From contig JAHWDD010000008.1 of assembly GCA_023897205.1 (NCBI GenBank), positions 2,418,001 to 2,482,000 on the forward strand: a stretch of DNA of 64,000 nt. The letters are read 5' to 3'. Positions within the stretch are counted from its first letter, which is position 1, and every line of letters begins with the position of its first letter. Under the pieces are notes generated by a model, which ran no database searches, was not told the origin of the DNA, and saw nothing but the letters and a program-made list of their open reading frames with translations. This document shows positions 10,606 to 21,161 of the stretch, in pieces. Source of the stretch: Exophiala sp. HKRS030 (lineage: Eukaryota; Ascomycota; Eurotiomycetes; Chaetothyriales; Herpotrichiellaceae). A program made the translations under genes and the position numbers.

Positions 10606-12102
10606 TTATTTCCCCCACATGTCATCATCGTTCGCAACGAGGTCGTCTTCGCAGAGGACTTTGAGGCCTTCCTTCTTCTTGTTCCTCTTCCTCTCTTCTT
10701 TCGACACCAAATGACGTGGCGTAATTGGTGTCATTGGAGTGAAAGGGGTATAAGGACTATAAGGCGTTTGGGGCATCCCGGTCTTAGGGTGAACGCCTAG
10801 GATGCTCTCACGTTTTTCCAAAAACGTGGTCTTGGTTGGTGGTGCACTTCTCAGGGCCTCCCCATAAAATTGTCGGAAAGGCAGATTGTTGACACTGCTG
10901 GATGCCGTGCCACTATTGTGTACTGAGGACGAAGGCGTTGCTTGCTCTTGCCGCCAACTTGGTTCAACCTCATAAATGGTGCTTGTGATGCTCTTCTGTC
11001 CAGGAGTAGGTGGGGGAGGCCCTGGGTTGTAGGTTCGTGCTGAGTCAATTGCCTCTTCTGAGTAGGTCTCGTTGAAAGTGGCAGATCCCATAGGTTGGGA
11101 GATGGGCTGACCTCGAATCGAGATGTTGCTTGGCCGACGTTTGTTCTGGTTGGCCGAATCAACTCGCGTGGACGCAAGAGACAATGGAGAAGCTTTAAAT
11201 TTTCTGGTACTGGTTTGGGAAACAGTCCGCAATGAAGCATTGTCGACTGGTGTTGGAGCCATAGGGTGAGAAAGCCTTCCCGAGGTAGGCTCTGGTCGGT
11301 TCCTGTTCACATCTGACGAGGTATTTCTCAAATGCTGAAATTCTGGCGGGTATTGCGGCGACCGCGGCGAAATCGGCAACCCCTGGCCACTCCAATCGGG
11401 TCTGTGATAAGGCGAACGAGGCGAAGCAGGTAACGTCATGTGCGCAGGAGGTGACCGAGGTGTTGGTGGTAGAGTCATCTGAGTGTGCGTTGATCGAGGC
11501 GTAAGAGGGAAGGACGGGGTCTTGGGTGTTGTCTGACTACTGCTCTTTTCCCTTTGAGACCTCTCTTCGTCGTGAACCATGACGGCAGCGTAGAGTTTGG
11601 CCATTTCGTCCATGTTCCGCACTCGATCTGCCTCAATGATGGTGGCATCAATCGTCGTTGCAACGCTGACGTTGGAATGCTTATGACTATGGGATCGTCC
11701 ACCACTTGCCCATGATTTCAGGCTGGCCATCTTGCCGGGGCTTTTGAGTGGCTGCTCGATGCTCATGCCTGGATGGCTGCTGAGGGGGGCAGGTTTGACA
11801 ATCTCCATGCTGAGGGTTCGATTGGAAGTTTGAGTCTTGCGACGATATCTCTTGCCAACGAATAATAGTAAGATCAGTGTTCCAAGTAGCCAGACGAGGT
11901 ATGCTCCAGCAATGCCGATGACCTCGAACTTGAGCTTCGACTTGTCTCTCAACGCGCCGGCTGACAAAGGAGGGCCTTCTTCTGGGGGTGGTGCTGGACT
12001 TGTCAGGATATCAACACGCCATATGCTTGCAGGAGCGGCTTCAGTGAATTGCAGATTCAGTAAAGAAACAAGAACAGTGAATATGAAGGAGGACGACCTC
12101 AT
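10606..12102 (-). CDS. Single-pass membrane protein with Pro/Ser-rich cytoplasmic tail
   Basis: Uncharacterised 498-aa protein, single exon. The N-terminus looks like a signal peptide (residues 1-22, hydrophobic core FIFTVLVSLLNL). A short Pro-rich lumenal or extracellular segment follows, then a transmembrane helix at about 61-82 (VIGIAGAYLVWLLGTLILLL) followed by a basic stop-transfer patch KRYRRK. The remaining 400 residues are low-complexity and rich in Ser, Pro and Thr, with repeated SPR and TP motifs, ending in a basic/acidic tail KEERKRNKKKEG...DDDMWGK. This is a type I topology with a large disordered cytoplasmic region. It resembles conserved hypothetical proteins of filamentous ascomycetes; no enzymatic domain is visible. 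Confidence 0.8.
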   Translation of the reverse strand: MRSSSFIFTVLVSLLNLQFTEAAPASIWRVDILTSPAPPPEEGPPLSAGALRDKSKLKFEVIGIAGAYLVWLLGTLILLLFVGKRYRRKTQTSNRTLSMEIVKPAPLSSHPGMSIEQPLKSPGKMASLKSWASGGRSHSHKHSNVSVATTIDATIIEADRVRNMDEMAKLYAAVMVHDEERSQREKSSSQTTPKTPSFPLTPRSTHTQMTLPPTPRSPPAHMTLPASPRSPYHRPDWSGQGLPISPRSPQYPPEFQHLRNTSSDVNRNRPEPTSGRLSHPMAPTPVDNASLRTVSQTSTRKFKASPLSLASTRVDSANQNKRRPSNISIRGQPISQPMGSATFNETYSEEAIDSARTYNPGPPPPTPGQKSITSTIYEVEPSWRQEQATPSSSVHNSGTASSSVNNLPFRQFYGEALRSAPPTKTTFLEKRESILGVHPKTGMPQTPYSPYTPFTPMTPITPRHLVSKEERKRNKKKEGLKVLCEDDLVANDDDMWGK

Positions 12103-13651
12103 CTTTGTAGAGAGATCACTTCTTCATTGCCTGTTTGTCTGAAACTGCTGACCCCCTGGCCGAAGAGGATGTGAAGCAGCTGGTTGCACGCAGACGGCGA
12201 CCATGGCGGTAGATGTAGCTCACCATGATTGATGAAGGAGTGAGCATGGCCGCAACCTCGGCGCTGACAGCCATGATTGGTGAGAGCAGTTGTGAAGAGG
12301 AAGAAAGTAGGATGCATGAAGCAACAAAAGCGACGAATGAGGATGAGTGGCGGGGTCTTGACCTGATAGTTGGTGGGCACCTAGTGGGTTCTTCTCGGAG
12401 GCGGGTTGAGCCTAGGCAGCCCAAGGAGCCAGCAGGAAGTCCGGAAGCAGCAGGGGTATTCTTTAGACTCTGTGCTGGGATGGTGGCTCTCCCACGGCCA
12501 TACATTTCTACGCAATACGCGCCCGGGAACTTGATCGTCTCCATCTCGGCTCACGGGCTCATGACCTGGTACCTTTTACGCTGTACCTCGACATATTATG
12601 ACCAAGTCTCGACTCGCGTCTGATAATGCATGATAATCATTCGCGGCCTATCCAGTTGGAACATGTGCCAAACGGCTGCGACCATACCTAAATGGCTGTT
12701 GTCACCGTCGTTACATGCAGGGAGTTTCCAGAACCCTGGTCACATATTCTGAGAGGTTGGGCTATGGTGGAGTGATAGAAATAGCATCAACATGGTTATG
12801 GGTGATCACAATGGAATTCATCCCCAAAGGAGAACAAAGATTTCAAGGCACAGTCTTGGAAACCAATCGTCTTCTTTCTGCTATTACTATCACAATCGCA
12901 CCTTTCTCCTGCTCCTCACTTCGTACTGTGCTCAAGTCTCGCTACCGAGTTGTGTTTCCTCTACTCCATATACTTGCTTGCTGCTTCGGGAATGGTCTCA
13001 GGTACACATTCATACCTAGCTGGTCCATACTTTGACCTCAGGTGGTCACAATTCATGAGTGATGTACTCCTTGCAAGGCACCTCTCGCAGGGCATTCTGC
13101 CATCCAAACACCCCCTTTTTGCTAATATGTCAACAGAAAGAGCCGGTCTGATTCGTCCAGTGTGTTCTTGCATGATGCTCCTCCTCTCCGTTCCCGAGGA
13201 CTTTCGCTTTTCATCACAGCTATCAGCGGCTTGTCGAGCCAAACGCAATGTTTGCTTGTGTGGTAGACGATGGACATGATTGACTCGGGTGCTGAAGACA
13301 AGGCCATGCTTACGTTTGAAGTCTTCAACACCTTGCTCACAGCCGAGTATCAACTCATGTCTCGACACTTCAAGACTTTGTTGCTTTCATGAATCAAATT
13401 GCAAGCAATACCGAGGCGTGTGAACTGACATTTCGTAGAAGTTCTTTGCTCTGGTCTTGCTCTAAGATGGTTTTCCTGACGGATATTGCACATTGGCGAA
13501 CAGAAATCAGAGTAAGGCCATATTTTGTCAGCTGTCTGGGACTTGCCCAGCCTGCGCGGCGTGTACAGATGTGATGGCATCGAACGGTCTTCTAAACATT
13601 AGAAAATGGCGAGAAGTCTCTCCTCAAAACTTACACTGTATCGCATATCAT
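12103..13651. other. intergenic region without a supported gene
   Basis: This 1.55-kb region should contain the promoter of the membrane-protein gene and the 3' side of the AP-3 sigma gene. ORFs of up to 142 codons occur on both strands, but none shows a domain, a conserved composition or a convincing splice partner. Confidence 0.45.
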
Positions 13652-14291
13652 TCATCCACGCCAGCTGCTGCCCGTGCCTGTAGCCCAACCCAGCGCAGCG
13701 AAACCGCTGCCCCGTCCCAACGAGCCACCCGAATCGCGTGCGTTGACAGCTTTCCGCTTGCCTTTTGTACCCTCGCTTGTTCTGACACCATCGACAATCT
13801 TTTCCAGATTGGTTTCAACCACAACTCCACCGACGACCATTTCGCCGAGTACAGCGTGCAAGGTCTCAAAGCCAAAGATGAGATCCAATTCGCAAACATT
13901 CTCAAAGAGTCGATCTAAGGCTTCGACAAAGACTTGAATAAAGTCCAGTAGTGCGAGAGGTGATTCGGTTGAGGTGGATATCAAGATGAAATAGAGCGTG
14001 GCATAGTGACGGTAGGTGATCTGGGCTGGAGCGTCTGGTGACGTGGTAGAACCTGAGGGAGCCAGTAGAGGTGGCAGAGGCAGAAAATTACAAGCAGAAG
14101 CTGGACGGGCAGAGACTAGCGAGAATATTTGGGAGAGAAGGGATTGTTGAGTGACGGTGTCCTATGGATCGAACACCAGATCAGTTACCGTCATCTTTTT
14201 TGAGGAAATGAAAAACACCTACAAGCTGACTGTAGAACTTCGTCAACCTTGGCTGACCGTTATTGTTGAAGACTAGTACAGCATTGATCAT
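13652..14291 (-). CDS. aps3: AP-3 adaptor complex sigma subunit
   Basis: Small (sigma) subunit of the AP-3 adaptor, which sorts cargo from Golgi/endosome to the vacuole. Two exons: 14291-14223 encodes MINAVLVFNNNGQPRLTKFY plus SQL, and 14161-13652 encodes the rest, with intron 14222-14162 (GTAGGT...CATAG); the product is 192 aa. The join gives SQL-DTVTQQSLL. The longin-like core is clear: YRHYATLYFI, SPLALLDFIQVFVEALDR, FENVCELDLIF, ETLHAVLGEMVVGG and ETNLEKIV, diagnostic for sigma3. A loop at about residues 40-65 is rich in Pro/Ser/Ala, and the Gly/Ser-rich tail past the conserved domain is longer than in yeast. Exon 1 is too short to appear as an ORF. Confidence 0.93.
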
Positions 14292-14685
14292 GATGACGAC
14301 CGCGACGATGCCAGAGAGGTATGCTGAAGAGATGGGGAAGTCAAGGCGCACGCAGAGTCGCTGGCATATTCATACGAGTTTGCAGAATCATTGGTATCGA
14401 GCGGAGGAGTTTAAGGCCTTTGGAGTGCGTTCGGTGTGAATTAACTATCAAATGACGATGTCATCTTTGACTGTGAATCGCCTACTCCGTAGGTACTCAG
14501 TGGGTACTACTTGGGCACTCTGCAGGTCAGATTATGTCAGGACGCTAGTTAACTAATTCCGTTGACGCGACTGCGGTCCGCGACATGAATAAAACTTTTT
14601 GGAGCGCATTTTGTTCCTCAAAGGCAGTTTTATTCCTCTTCCATACGACATCTTCCACCATTGCCTCGACTGCATCGATCTGTAG
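14292..14685. other. divergent promoter region (AP-3 sigma / EngB-like)
   Basis: This 394-nt region lies between two divergent start codons, so it probably contains both promoters. It holds one exact copy of the recurrent 9-mer TACTCCGTA at 14483-14491. Confidence 0.55.
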
Positions 14686-16539
14686 ATGCAAGGCTTTACC
14701 TGCCAGTCCTGCCGGGCTATCTCTCGGTCCCGATTCCATTCGCAACTCGCCAGACTCAGAGACGCACGACGCCGTCTTCAGTCTTCTTCCACCTCAACCC
14801 AGGATTTCATCCCGCAATCCTGGTACTGGGACACTGAGGCACCCAACTATCAAAACTTGAAAGCCGCCTCTGAATTCTTCAAAGTCCATAGGCCTTTCCG
14901 AGAATGGACGGGTACCGGTTGGCGCAGACACAAGGCTTCCGTGCCAGGCGGTCTTCTCGTTCCTGAAGTCGTGTTCCTTGGTCGCTCCAATGTCGGCAAA
15001 TCATCACTCATTAACCACCTTACCTACACCTCCGAACTCAATCGTGTCAGCTCTACTCCAGGGGCTACTAAGACTATGTGGGCATGGTCGCTTGCCGCTA
15101 AAGATACTTTCTCAGGTGGTGCTCTCAAAGGATGGGGTGGCGACACAAGCCCAAAACTCACATTGGTTGATATGCCTGGGTACGGCTTCGGCAGCGAAAG
15201 CGAATGGGGCGAAGAAATTATTGCCTATATGAAGAACCGAGTCGAGTTACGAAGGGCTTTCGTCGTCCTCGATGCCTTGCAAGGTGTGACCAAGCGCGAT
15301 AGACATACACTCGACCTCTTGCGCAGTCTCACAATCCCCTATCAAATTGTCATCAGCAAGTGCGACAAATCCGGCTGGCATGGCTCACAACAGTCAGTAG
15401 AGTCTGCTTTATTGCCCATCCGCGAAGAGGCCGAGTTAGCCAGGAACAAACACCCCGGCTTGGGCGAGTTGATTCTTATCGGTAGCACACACGGCTCGCC
15501 GTCTTCTGCGAGCAGCTTTTCCGATGGAAAGATCCGTCCCTTTGGCATCTCAAACCTCCAATGGTCAATCTTGAGGGCTACGGGATTGGACCAATACGCT
15601 ATGCAACATGAAAATAAAGACGCAAAGAAGAGTGCCTATTCTGCCGGGACTATGGTGGAATCCTTTCAGAGGAGAAACGAATCCTCTGACCTCCCAAGCA
15701 CGGCGCCTATCACGAAGCCCGACCTGAGCCTCAACGAGCTTCTAGCGAACCTTTTGGGCTCGTCGGTCGGATCTAAATCGTCCCCATCGCCATCAACTTC
15801 GCGGGGCCGAAATCGCCAAGGCACGCAAAACGAGGCTTCCACTTACGAAAAGTGGAAACCACCTTTTGCCAGGGCCAGTGAACCGGTGCCACTCAATCCA
15901 CGCGAGCAGCAATTACTTACTATGCTCCAGCCGAATCGCAACAAAGGTTTCGAGCAAAACTGGCCACCCTTCCAGCAAGCCGCCCGTGCAAGAGTACAGC
16001 AAGAGGCATCCCGAGCGCAGTCCAGAGTGGACGAGGTTCCTCAAGCCCGAAACAATACCTTGGCTAGTGGGCCCAACAATTCTGTTCATCTCCTACGCAG
16101 GCAACCAGACTATGATATGCCGAGCGCCTTTTCCAGTCACACAAATGGAAGCAGCGTGCCAACTCAACACGAAGCCGGTGAAAGCCTTCCTCACAGTTTA
16201 GAAAGCTCGCCTCGACCACCTGCACAACAAGCTCCCGGACCAACCGCGGCCGCTCCTGCAGCCAAAAGTAACTCTCTTGACGGAGGTGGTCGCGGCGGCG
16301 CTGTCAAAGGCGTCACCCGCGGTATTGGAGCCTTGGAGGATTTGTTCGACGAGCCTGTGAGAAAGCAAACCAATGGCGGAGGAAAGAAAAAGAAGAACAA
16401 AACCTCTTCAGCCGAGAGCTCTCAGCCACCGCCTCCGCAACCTCGTGCACCGCTGACCAAGGGCGTTTCGCGAGGTATGGATGCTCTCGAATCCATGTTT
16501 GCCGACGAGCCTGCGGGCAAGAAGAAGAAGAGAAGATGA
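14686..16539 (+). CDS. EngB/YihA-type GTPase, predicted mitochondrial
   Basis: GTPase of the TrmE-Era-EngA-EngB-Septin-like class, EngB/YihA family, involved in ribosomal large-subunit assembly. The yeast counterpart Mrx8 is mitochondrial, and this protein begins with a basic, Arg-rich segment with no acidic residues over its first 24 residues, fitting mitochondrial import. Single exon, 617 aa. P-loop GRSNVGKSS is at 99-107, a G2-like STPGATKT at 123-130, G3 DMPGYG at 162-167 and the G4-equivalent SKCD at 223-226, in place of the common T/NKxD. The GTPase domain ends near residue 310. The remaining 300 residues are Ser/Pro/Gln-rich with two copies of a short Lys-ended motif (GVTRGIGALEDLFDEP and GVSRGMDALESMFADEP), each followed by a poly-Lys stretch; bacterial EngB lacks this tail. 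Confidence 0.92.
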   Translation: MQGFTCQSCRAISRSRFHSQLARLRDARRRLQSSSTSTQDFIPQSWYWDTEAPNYQNLKAASEFFKVHRPFREWTGTGWRRHKASVPGGLLVPEVVFLGRSNVGKSSLINHLTYTSELNRVSSTPGATKTMWAWSLAAKDTFSGGALKGWGGDTSPKLTLVDMPGYGFGSESEWGEEIIAYMKNRVELRRAFVVLDALQGVTKRDRHTLDLLRSLTIPYQIVISKCDKSGWHGSQQSVESALLPIREEAELARNKHPGLGELILIGSTHGSPSSASSFSDGKIRPFGISNLQWSILRATGLDQYAMQHENKDAKKSAYSAGTMVESFQRRNESSDLPSTAPITKPDLSLNELLANLLGSSVGSKSSPSPSTSRGRNRQGTQNEASTYEKWKPPFARASEPVPLNPREQQLLTMLQPNRNKGFEQNWPPFQQAARARVQQEASRAQSRVDEVPQARNNTLASGPNNSVHLLRRQPDYDMPSAFSSHTNGSSVPTQHEAGESLPHSLESSPRPPAQQAPGPTAAAPAAKSNSLDGGGRGGAVKGVTRGIGALEDLFDEPVRKQTNGGGKKKKNKTSSAESSQPPPPQPRAPLTKGVSRGMDALESMFADEPAGKKKKRR

Positions 16540-17772
16540 ACATGCCCATGTCAGTCTCGCTTGTCCCACATCGTCTTGGACTAGACATCCTATCTGCTCC
16601 GTTCACGTACGTGTCAACCCCAAAATCGGCGCATCGGTCGCAGACGCAACAGTATTGAGCCACGTACACCAGGGCGCACATTCGCTCGCAAACTCTCTCC
16701 TCCGCCGGGACTATAGTCCCACGTTGACCCAGAACAAGGACTGGGGTTGAGATCTCTTTCTCCAAACTGTATATCTACGACGACGTTGCCAAGGATAGAG
16801 CAGATTCCTCTGTACAATAAATAGTAGAGAATAGACGAGCAATTTAACGGCGTGTATTTCAGACCGAGAAATCATCACATGCTTTGACATTCAACCAGCG
16901 CTTTCCAACTCTGCTACCGGCACTGCCTGCATACACTGACGGGTCTACTAGCGCACAACATCAGAATCTAGTGGTGAAATATAGTTGATGTTGCAATTTA
17001 GATGGGTGGGTAGGTAGGTAGGTAGGTACCTACGGAGTACTTAATACTTATGCAACTTCTAGTGTCAGATCGAGCTCAGAAGTGGTGATGTTGTCAATTG
17101 GTCGGTCCATATGTCGCCCATGGTTGGACAAGGAGGATAGCCAGACGGCATGACCACGCTTTTCCGCTCTCGCAGACGTATAGTTTCAGCATGTCTATAA
17201 ACAATCGTCGAATTATTCTTTCATTAATTCATTTGGCCTTGGACCACTGAGACAAGCCACAAGCTACATAAGTAGACAGACAAACCTACAACAGTCTAGA
17301 CAAGTACCGTCTCTACTATACGCAATAAAGTCAAACAAGCCAGGACCATTTGATTGGCTTCTAACACAATCAGCCAGACTTGAGACCTCCTGCAAAGTTC
17401 TGCCACCAGTAGGCGTCATCCCATTCAGCATTGGCCGGGGATTTTTCTTTGGATGCCAGTATGCGGCAAGGCCAAAAGGACGGACGCGAAAGCAAGATGC
17501 CAAATGTTGTGTCATGCTAATATGCAAGTCGTTCACCGATATGAATATGTTCGTGTGTCGGTCAGCACAGAGATGCTCATATGTTCCGCTCATCAGGAGC
17601 AAAGCTGGGTGAGACTCATTGCCAAACCACAGGATCGTAAAAAGTCGTCGTCATTCACATTGATTCATCAATGGACGCATTTCATGGGTATTTGAATGTG
17701 AAAACGCCATCTGTCCAACAGGTATTCTGTCTTGGTCGTTCGTTCGTCATGAGAAGGAAGATGCCCAAGTTG
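16540..17772. other. convergent intergenic region
   Basis: This 1.23-kb region lies between the stops of the EngB-like gene (+) and the Cdc4-like gene (-). It contains a GTAG microsatellite and a copy of TACGGAGTA. Short ORFs here have no recognisable features. Confidence 0.5.
17008..17040. repeat. GTAG tetranucleotide repeat with TACGGAGTA motif
   Basis: About five tandem GTAG units (17008-17029) run directly into TACGGAGTA at 17031-17039. The same 9-mer recurs in other intergenic parts of the window. Confidence 0.8.
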
Positions 17773-20700
17773 TTATTGCTCGACGCTACCGTCAAGGTCC
17801 AGATATCCAGCCTCTTCATTGTTTGCCTCAAAGCCATCTACATCGACAACAATGCGACGTCCACGATTGTGCTCAGGAACACCATCCCGAGCTGCTCCGA
17901 AGTCGAGGACCTACTAATGGTTAGCACGATTTGAATCAAAGTAGGTGATAGTGCTCAACTCACTTCAATATAAGTCAAGCCATCACGTTGAACGGCAGCA
18001 ACGCAACGTCGCTCATTGAACTTCACCTGCCATACACCACTAAGATCAGAAAGGAGATCTTTGACACATTCGCCGGTCTTAATGTTCCAGAGTTTGAGGT
18101 TTCTGTCCGAGCCACTGATGACTTTCTGCCCATCGTGCTTGAAACATGTGATAGCTCCAGTATGGGCACTCAAAGTGGCTTTGCATTGGCCGTTTTCGGG
18201 GTCCCAAATGCGAAGTGTTGAATCTGCTGCTGCCGAGACAAGTTTATCGCAGTTCAAATCGAGTAAACCGACTAAAGAAGTGTGACCCTCTAAAGTATAT
18301 TTCAAGGATCCTGTGTTGAGATCCCAAATGCGAACCATGTTGTCCATAGATCCACTAATGCAGCGATTGCGAGCATGATCCAGGACGACACTATAAACCT
18401 TTTGTGTATGCCCCTGAAGACGATGGATTGTTTCTCCTGTCGAGATTTTCCAGACCCTGACAGTACAATCGTAACTGCCGCTTATCAGAGTGTCTGCATG
18501 CGCAGCGATGGCCCGTACGGAGTGTTGATGTCCTGTTAAAGTCCTCACGAAAAATGGGCAATCGTCAGCCTCGTTCTCATTTTCCGCCTGGATGAAGACT
18601 GGATCTTCTGGGCGAGGCAACTTCCAAACACGAAGAGTAGAATCTCGTGAGCCAGTAATAATGAGAGGCTGCTTTGGCATCATGATCGGCTTGCCTTCTG
18701 TGGTTTCTCCGACTTTCACCGGCGAGACAATTTGTAGGCATCGCACTGTGGAGGTGTGCCCCCGGAAGACTTGGGTTTCACGGGCTTCTTGGATATTCCA
18801 GACGCGCACAGACCGGTCGGTAGAACCTGATACCAAGGTATTGCCTTCGTATTGTAAAGCCCAAACACCTCCTTCATGACCGGTCAGAATTGCCTTCAAG
18901 ATCCCTGTCTTGGTTTCGTAGACATTGATGTTGTTGTCATCGCTGCCCGTGAGAATCTTATCGGTGTCGAACTGGAGGCAGGTCACAACATGTGTGTCAT
19001 GTGCCCGAAAAGCAAGATGCTGTGGTTTGGTATCTTCAAACATCCAGTTTCTTCGAATCAAATGATGTCTTCGGTAGAGTGATTTGTACAAGTGTAATGC
19101 CTTCAGGCTTGGAAGACCGATGTTTGAGTTAGGTACAGCAAGTATGGCGGCATTTGCCGCATTATATGGCCCTTCAGCTGTGGACATTTGACCCATCCAA
19201 TCGACAGACATGACATCAGCCGAGCCTTCCGCGTCAGAATCCTTCCGTCTGACCTGCTTGTTTCGGCCTGAGAGCATAGTTGCGGCCTTGCGCTTCGAGC
19301 GGCGAAGGAGTCCAGTGATTCCTCCTACTAACGGAGTCGAAGGTGAAGAGGGTTCTATCTCAACGTCTGACTTCACGGTCACAGACGTGCTGATATTTTG
19401 TTCGTAGGCGTCTGTGCCATGAGGATTTTGCCAACCCCAGCCTTCTGTAATTGCTTGTTGCAACTCCCCTTGAGGAAGGGTGTAACCGTCGGCATCAAAA
19501 AGCTCTTTCCATGCCCGCTCATCGCCATTAATCATTTGTCTCCACTTTCGAGAGACCTGTGCACCTTTGCACAAACTCTGCAGATCGAGGTATTTGATGA
19601 TATTGAGGGCAAGCTCAGAAGGTAGCATCGAAATAAAATCACATTTCAGAGCTGGGTTCACAGCATCAGCAACGATTTGTAGAGTAGGCTTCGGACAACG
19701 ACGAAGCAATTGATGCATGACATAACTTTTCAATTCATCGGGGATCGTTTCAAAATACTCGAGCATGGCAGGTATATCAGCAACTGATGATCTTGAGAGT
19801 GCCGAATGAGGATGCTGAGGTGCCTGTGGTCCTAACCGGTCCGGTCTAGAAATCGTACAAAAGGGATTTGATGATCGACGATCGTATATGGAGAGGTCAC
19901 TGTATGTTTGAGTTCCAGGCTGTGAAGCCACATCGGTGTCAGTATCAATTGCTGCGAAGTAACCAGCATTCTGGAGCGTTGCAGCTGCGGTCACTGGAGA
20001 GAGACTAGGACTAGGTAGACTTCCATCGTTTGCAGATGGGCTGTCGGCAACATGCAGACGTGCTGGGACTGATGATAAGGCTCTTCGACTGGTAGGCATG
20101 ATCATGATTGGATCAGGCACTTGGTCCACAGGAGGCGTTGGCACTGCGGTTTCTTGTGATGAGCTCCTTGCTCTCGCTCGAAATTGCGCCGAGTGTTCGG
20201 AAGACGCACCCAACACATCTTGCGGTATCGATGCCGGCTGCAGAGATAGCTTTGGCGTGGCTGATCGACTATTTTGAAAGGCGGGCAATTGGTCCATGTG
20301 GGGTGAGGGAAGAAGAACCGAATCACGCCTGGACGAAGCAGAAAACTCCCGCGTGGTACCTCTACGATGTACCCGATGCGGCCTCGATAAACTTTCAGGG
20401 GTCACTGGACTTATATTCTCAGTAGTCTGGATCCGGGAAAATGAGGCGTTGAGGCCATGATCCTGATGAGGTCCGGTCCTAGTAGCCAAAGGATTCTGGC
20501 TGGCTGCTGGTGAAGATGTCGTCCGGTTTGAGTGTTCCTCGGTATCAGTGATCGAATCGGGAGACGCAGGTCTTTTTTGTGTTCTTCTTTGAAGGGTGTG
20601 AGAATTTGGGCTTGTTCCATCAAGTAGATGTGTCGTGGGTTCGAAGTTCTCAATTGTCTGGAGAGTGCCTCCAGCGGTTCGCAGTGATCGCCGTTCTTCT

Positions 20701-21161
20701 TCGAACTAGAGATCGCAGGATTAGTAGTTGTAAGAGAAGTTGACGCGCAATAAGCATACCTGTTCGAGTTCTAAAGTTGTATCTGCGGCTTCCCGAAATA
20801 CAGTAGGCTTTCCGCCAATCTCGAAATGAATTTTCCTCAAGCTCGGAGGTGTTGGTGTTGCAGCAAGAGGGTAATTCTTGCGATCCAATTGGTGTGCATG
20901 CCGAGGATGAGGGATGAGAAAAGGCGGAAATTTTGTCGTAGTTGTAGTCGTCGTGGTCACGACCGTTGTCTGCGTAGCCGGAGCGAAGGACAGCTGTCCA
21001 AGTAAGGTATTCGGCGGCACAGGTTGTGATAACTGTGAGACTTCGTTGGTGGTAGATTGAAATATCGGAGGGTGCGAGCGATGTCTTGATCGCTGAGGAT
21101 CCGGCATGATTCCGTGTTCGGTGGTTTCCTCCTCATCCATGGCACTTGAAGCCATCACCAT
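17773..21161 (-). CDS. Cdc4-type F-box/WD40 protein (SCF substrate receptor)
   Basis: Substrate-recognition subunit of an SCF ubiquitin ligase, related to yeast Cdc4, fission yeast Pop1 and human FBXW7, which targets phosphorylated regulators for degradation. Three exons: 21161-20760, 20705-17964 and 17910-17773; introns 20759-20706 (GTATGC...TCTAG) and 17963-17911 (GTGAGT...GTAG). Product 1093 aa. The N-terminal exon has a poly-Thr run, then KIHFEIGGKPTVFREA, a fungal Cdc4 block. A long Ser/Pro-rich region follows. The dimerisation-like helix (YFETIPDELKSYVMHQLLRR) leads to the F-box MLPSELALNIIKYLDL at about 494. WD40 repeats fill about 680-1040, with repeated GSxDxTVRVW/GHxxxV signatures. 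The last exon supplies DFGAARDGVPEHNRG, also conserved. The nearby family member sconB/Met30 fits less well. Confidence 0.93.

Noticed and set aside
12715..13368. Overlapping ORFs on both strands
   Set aside because: No family features; probably chance frames in intergenic DNA.
13493..13918. 141-codon plus-strand ORF
   Set aside because: It is antisense to the AP-3 sigma exon, whose minus-strand reading is conserved.
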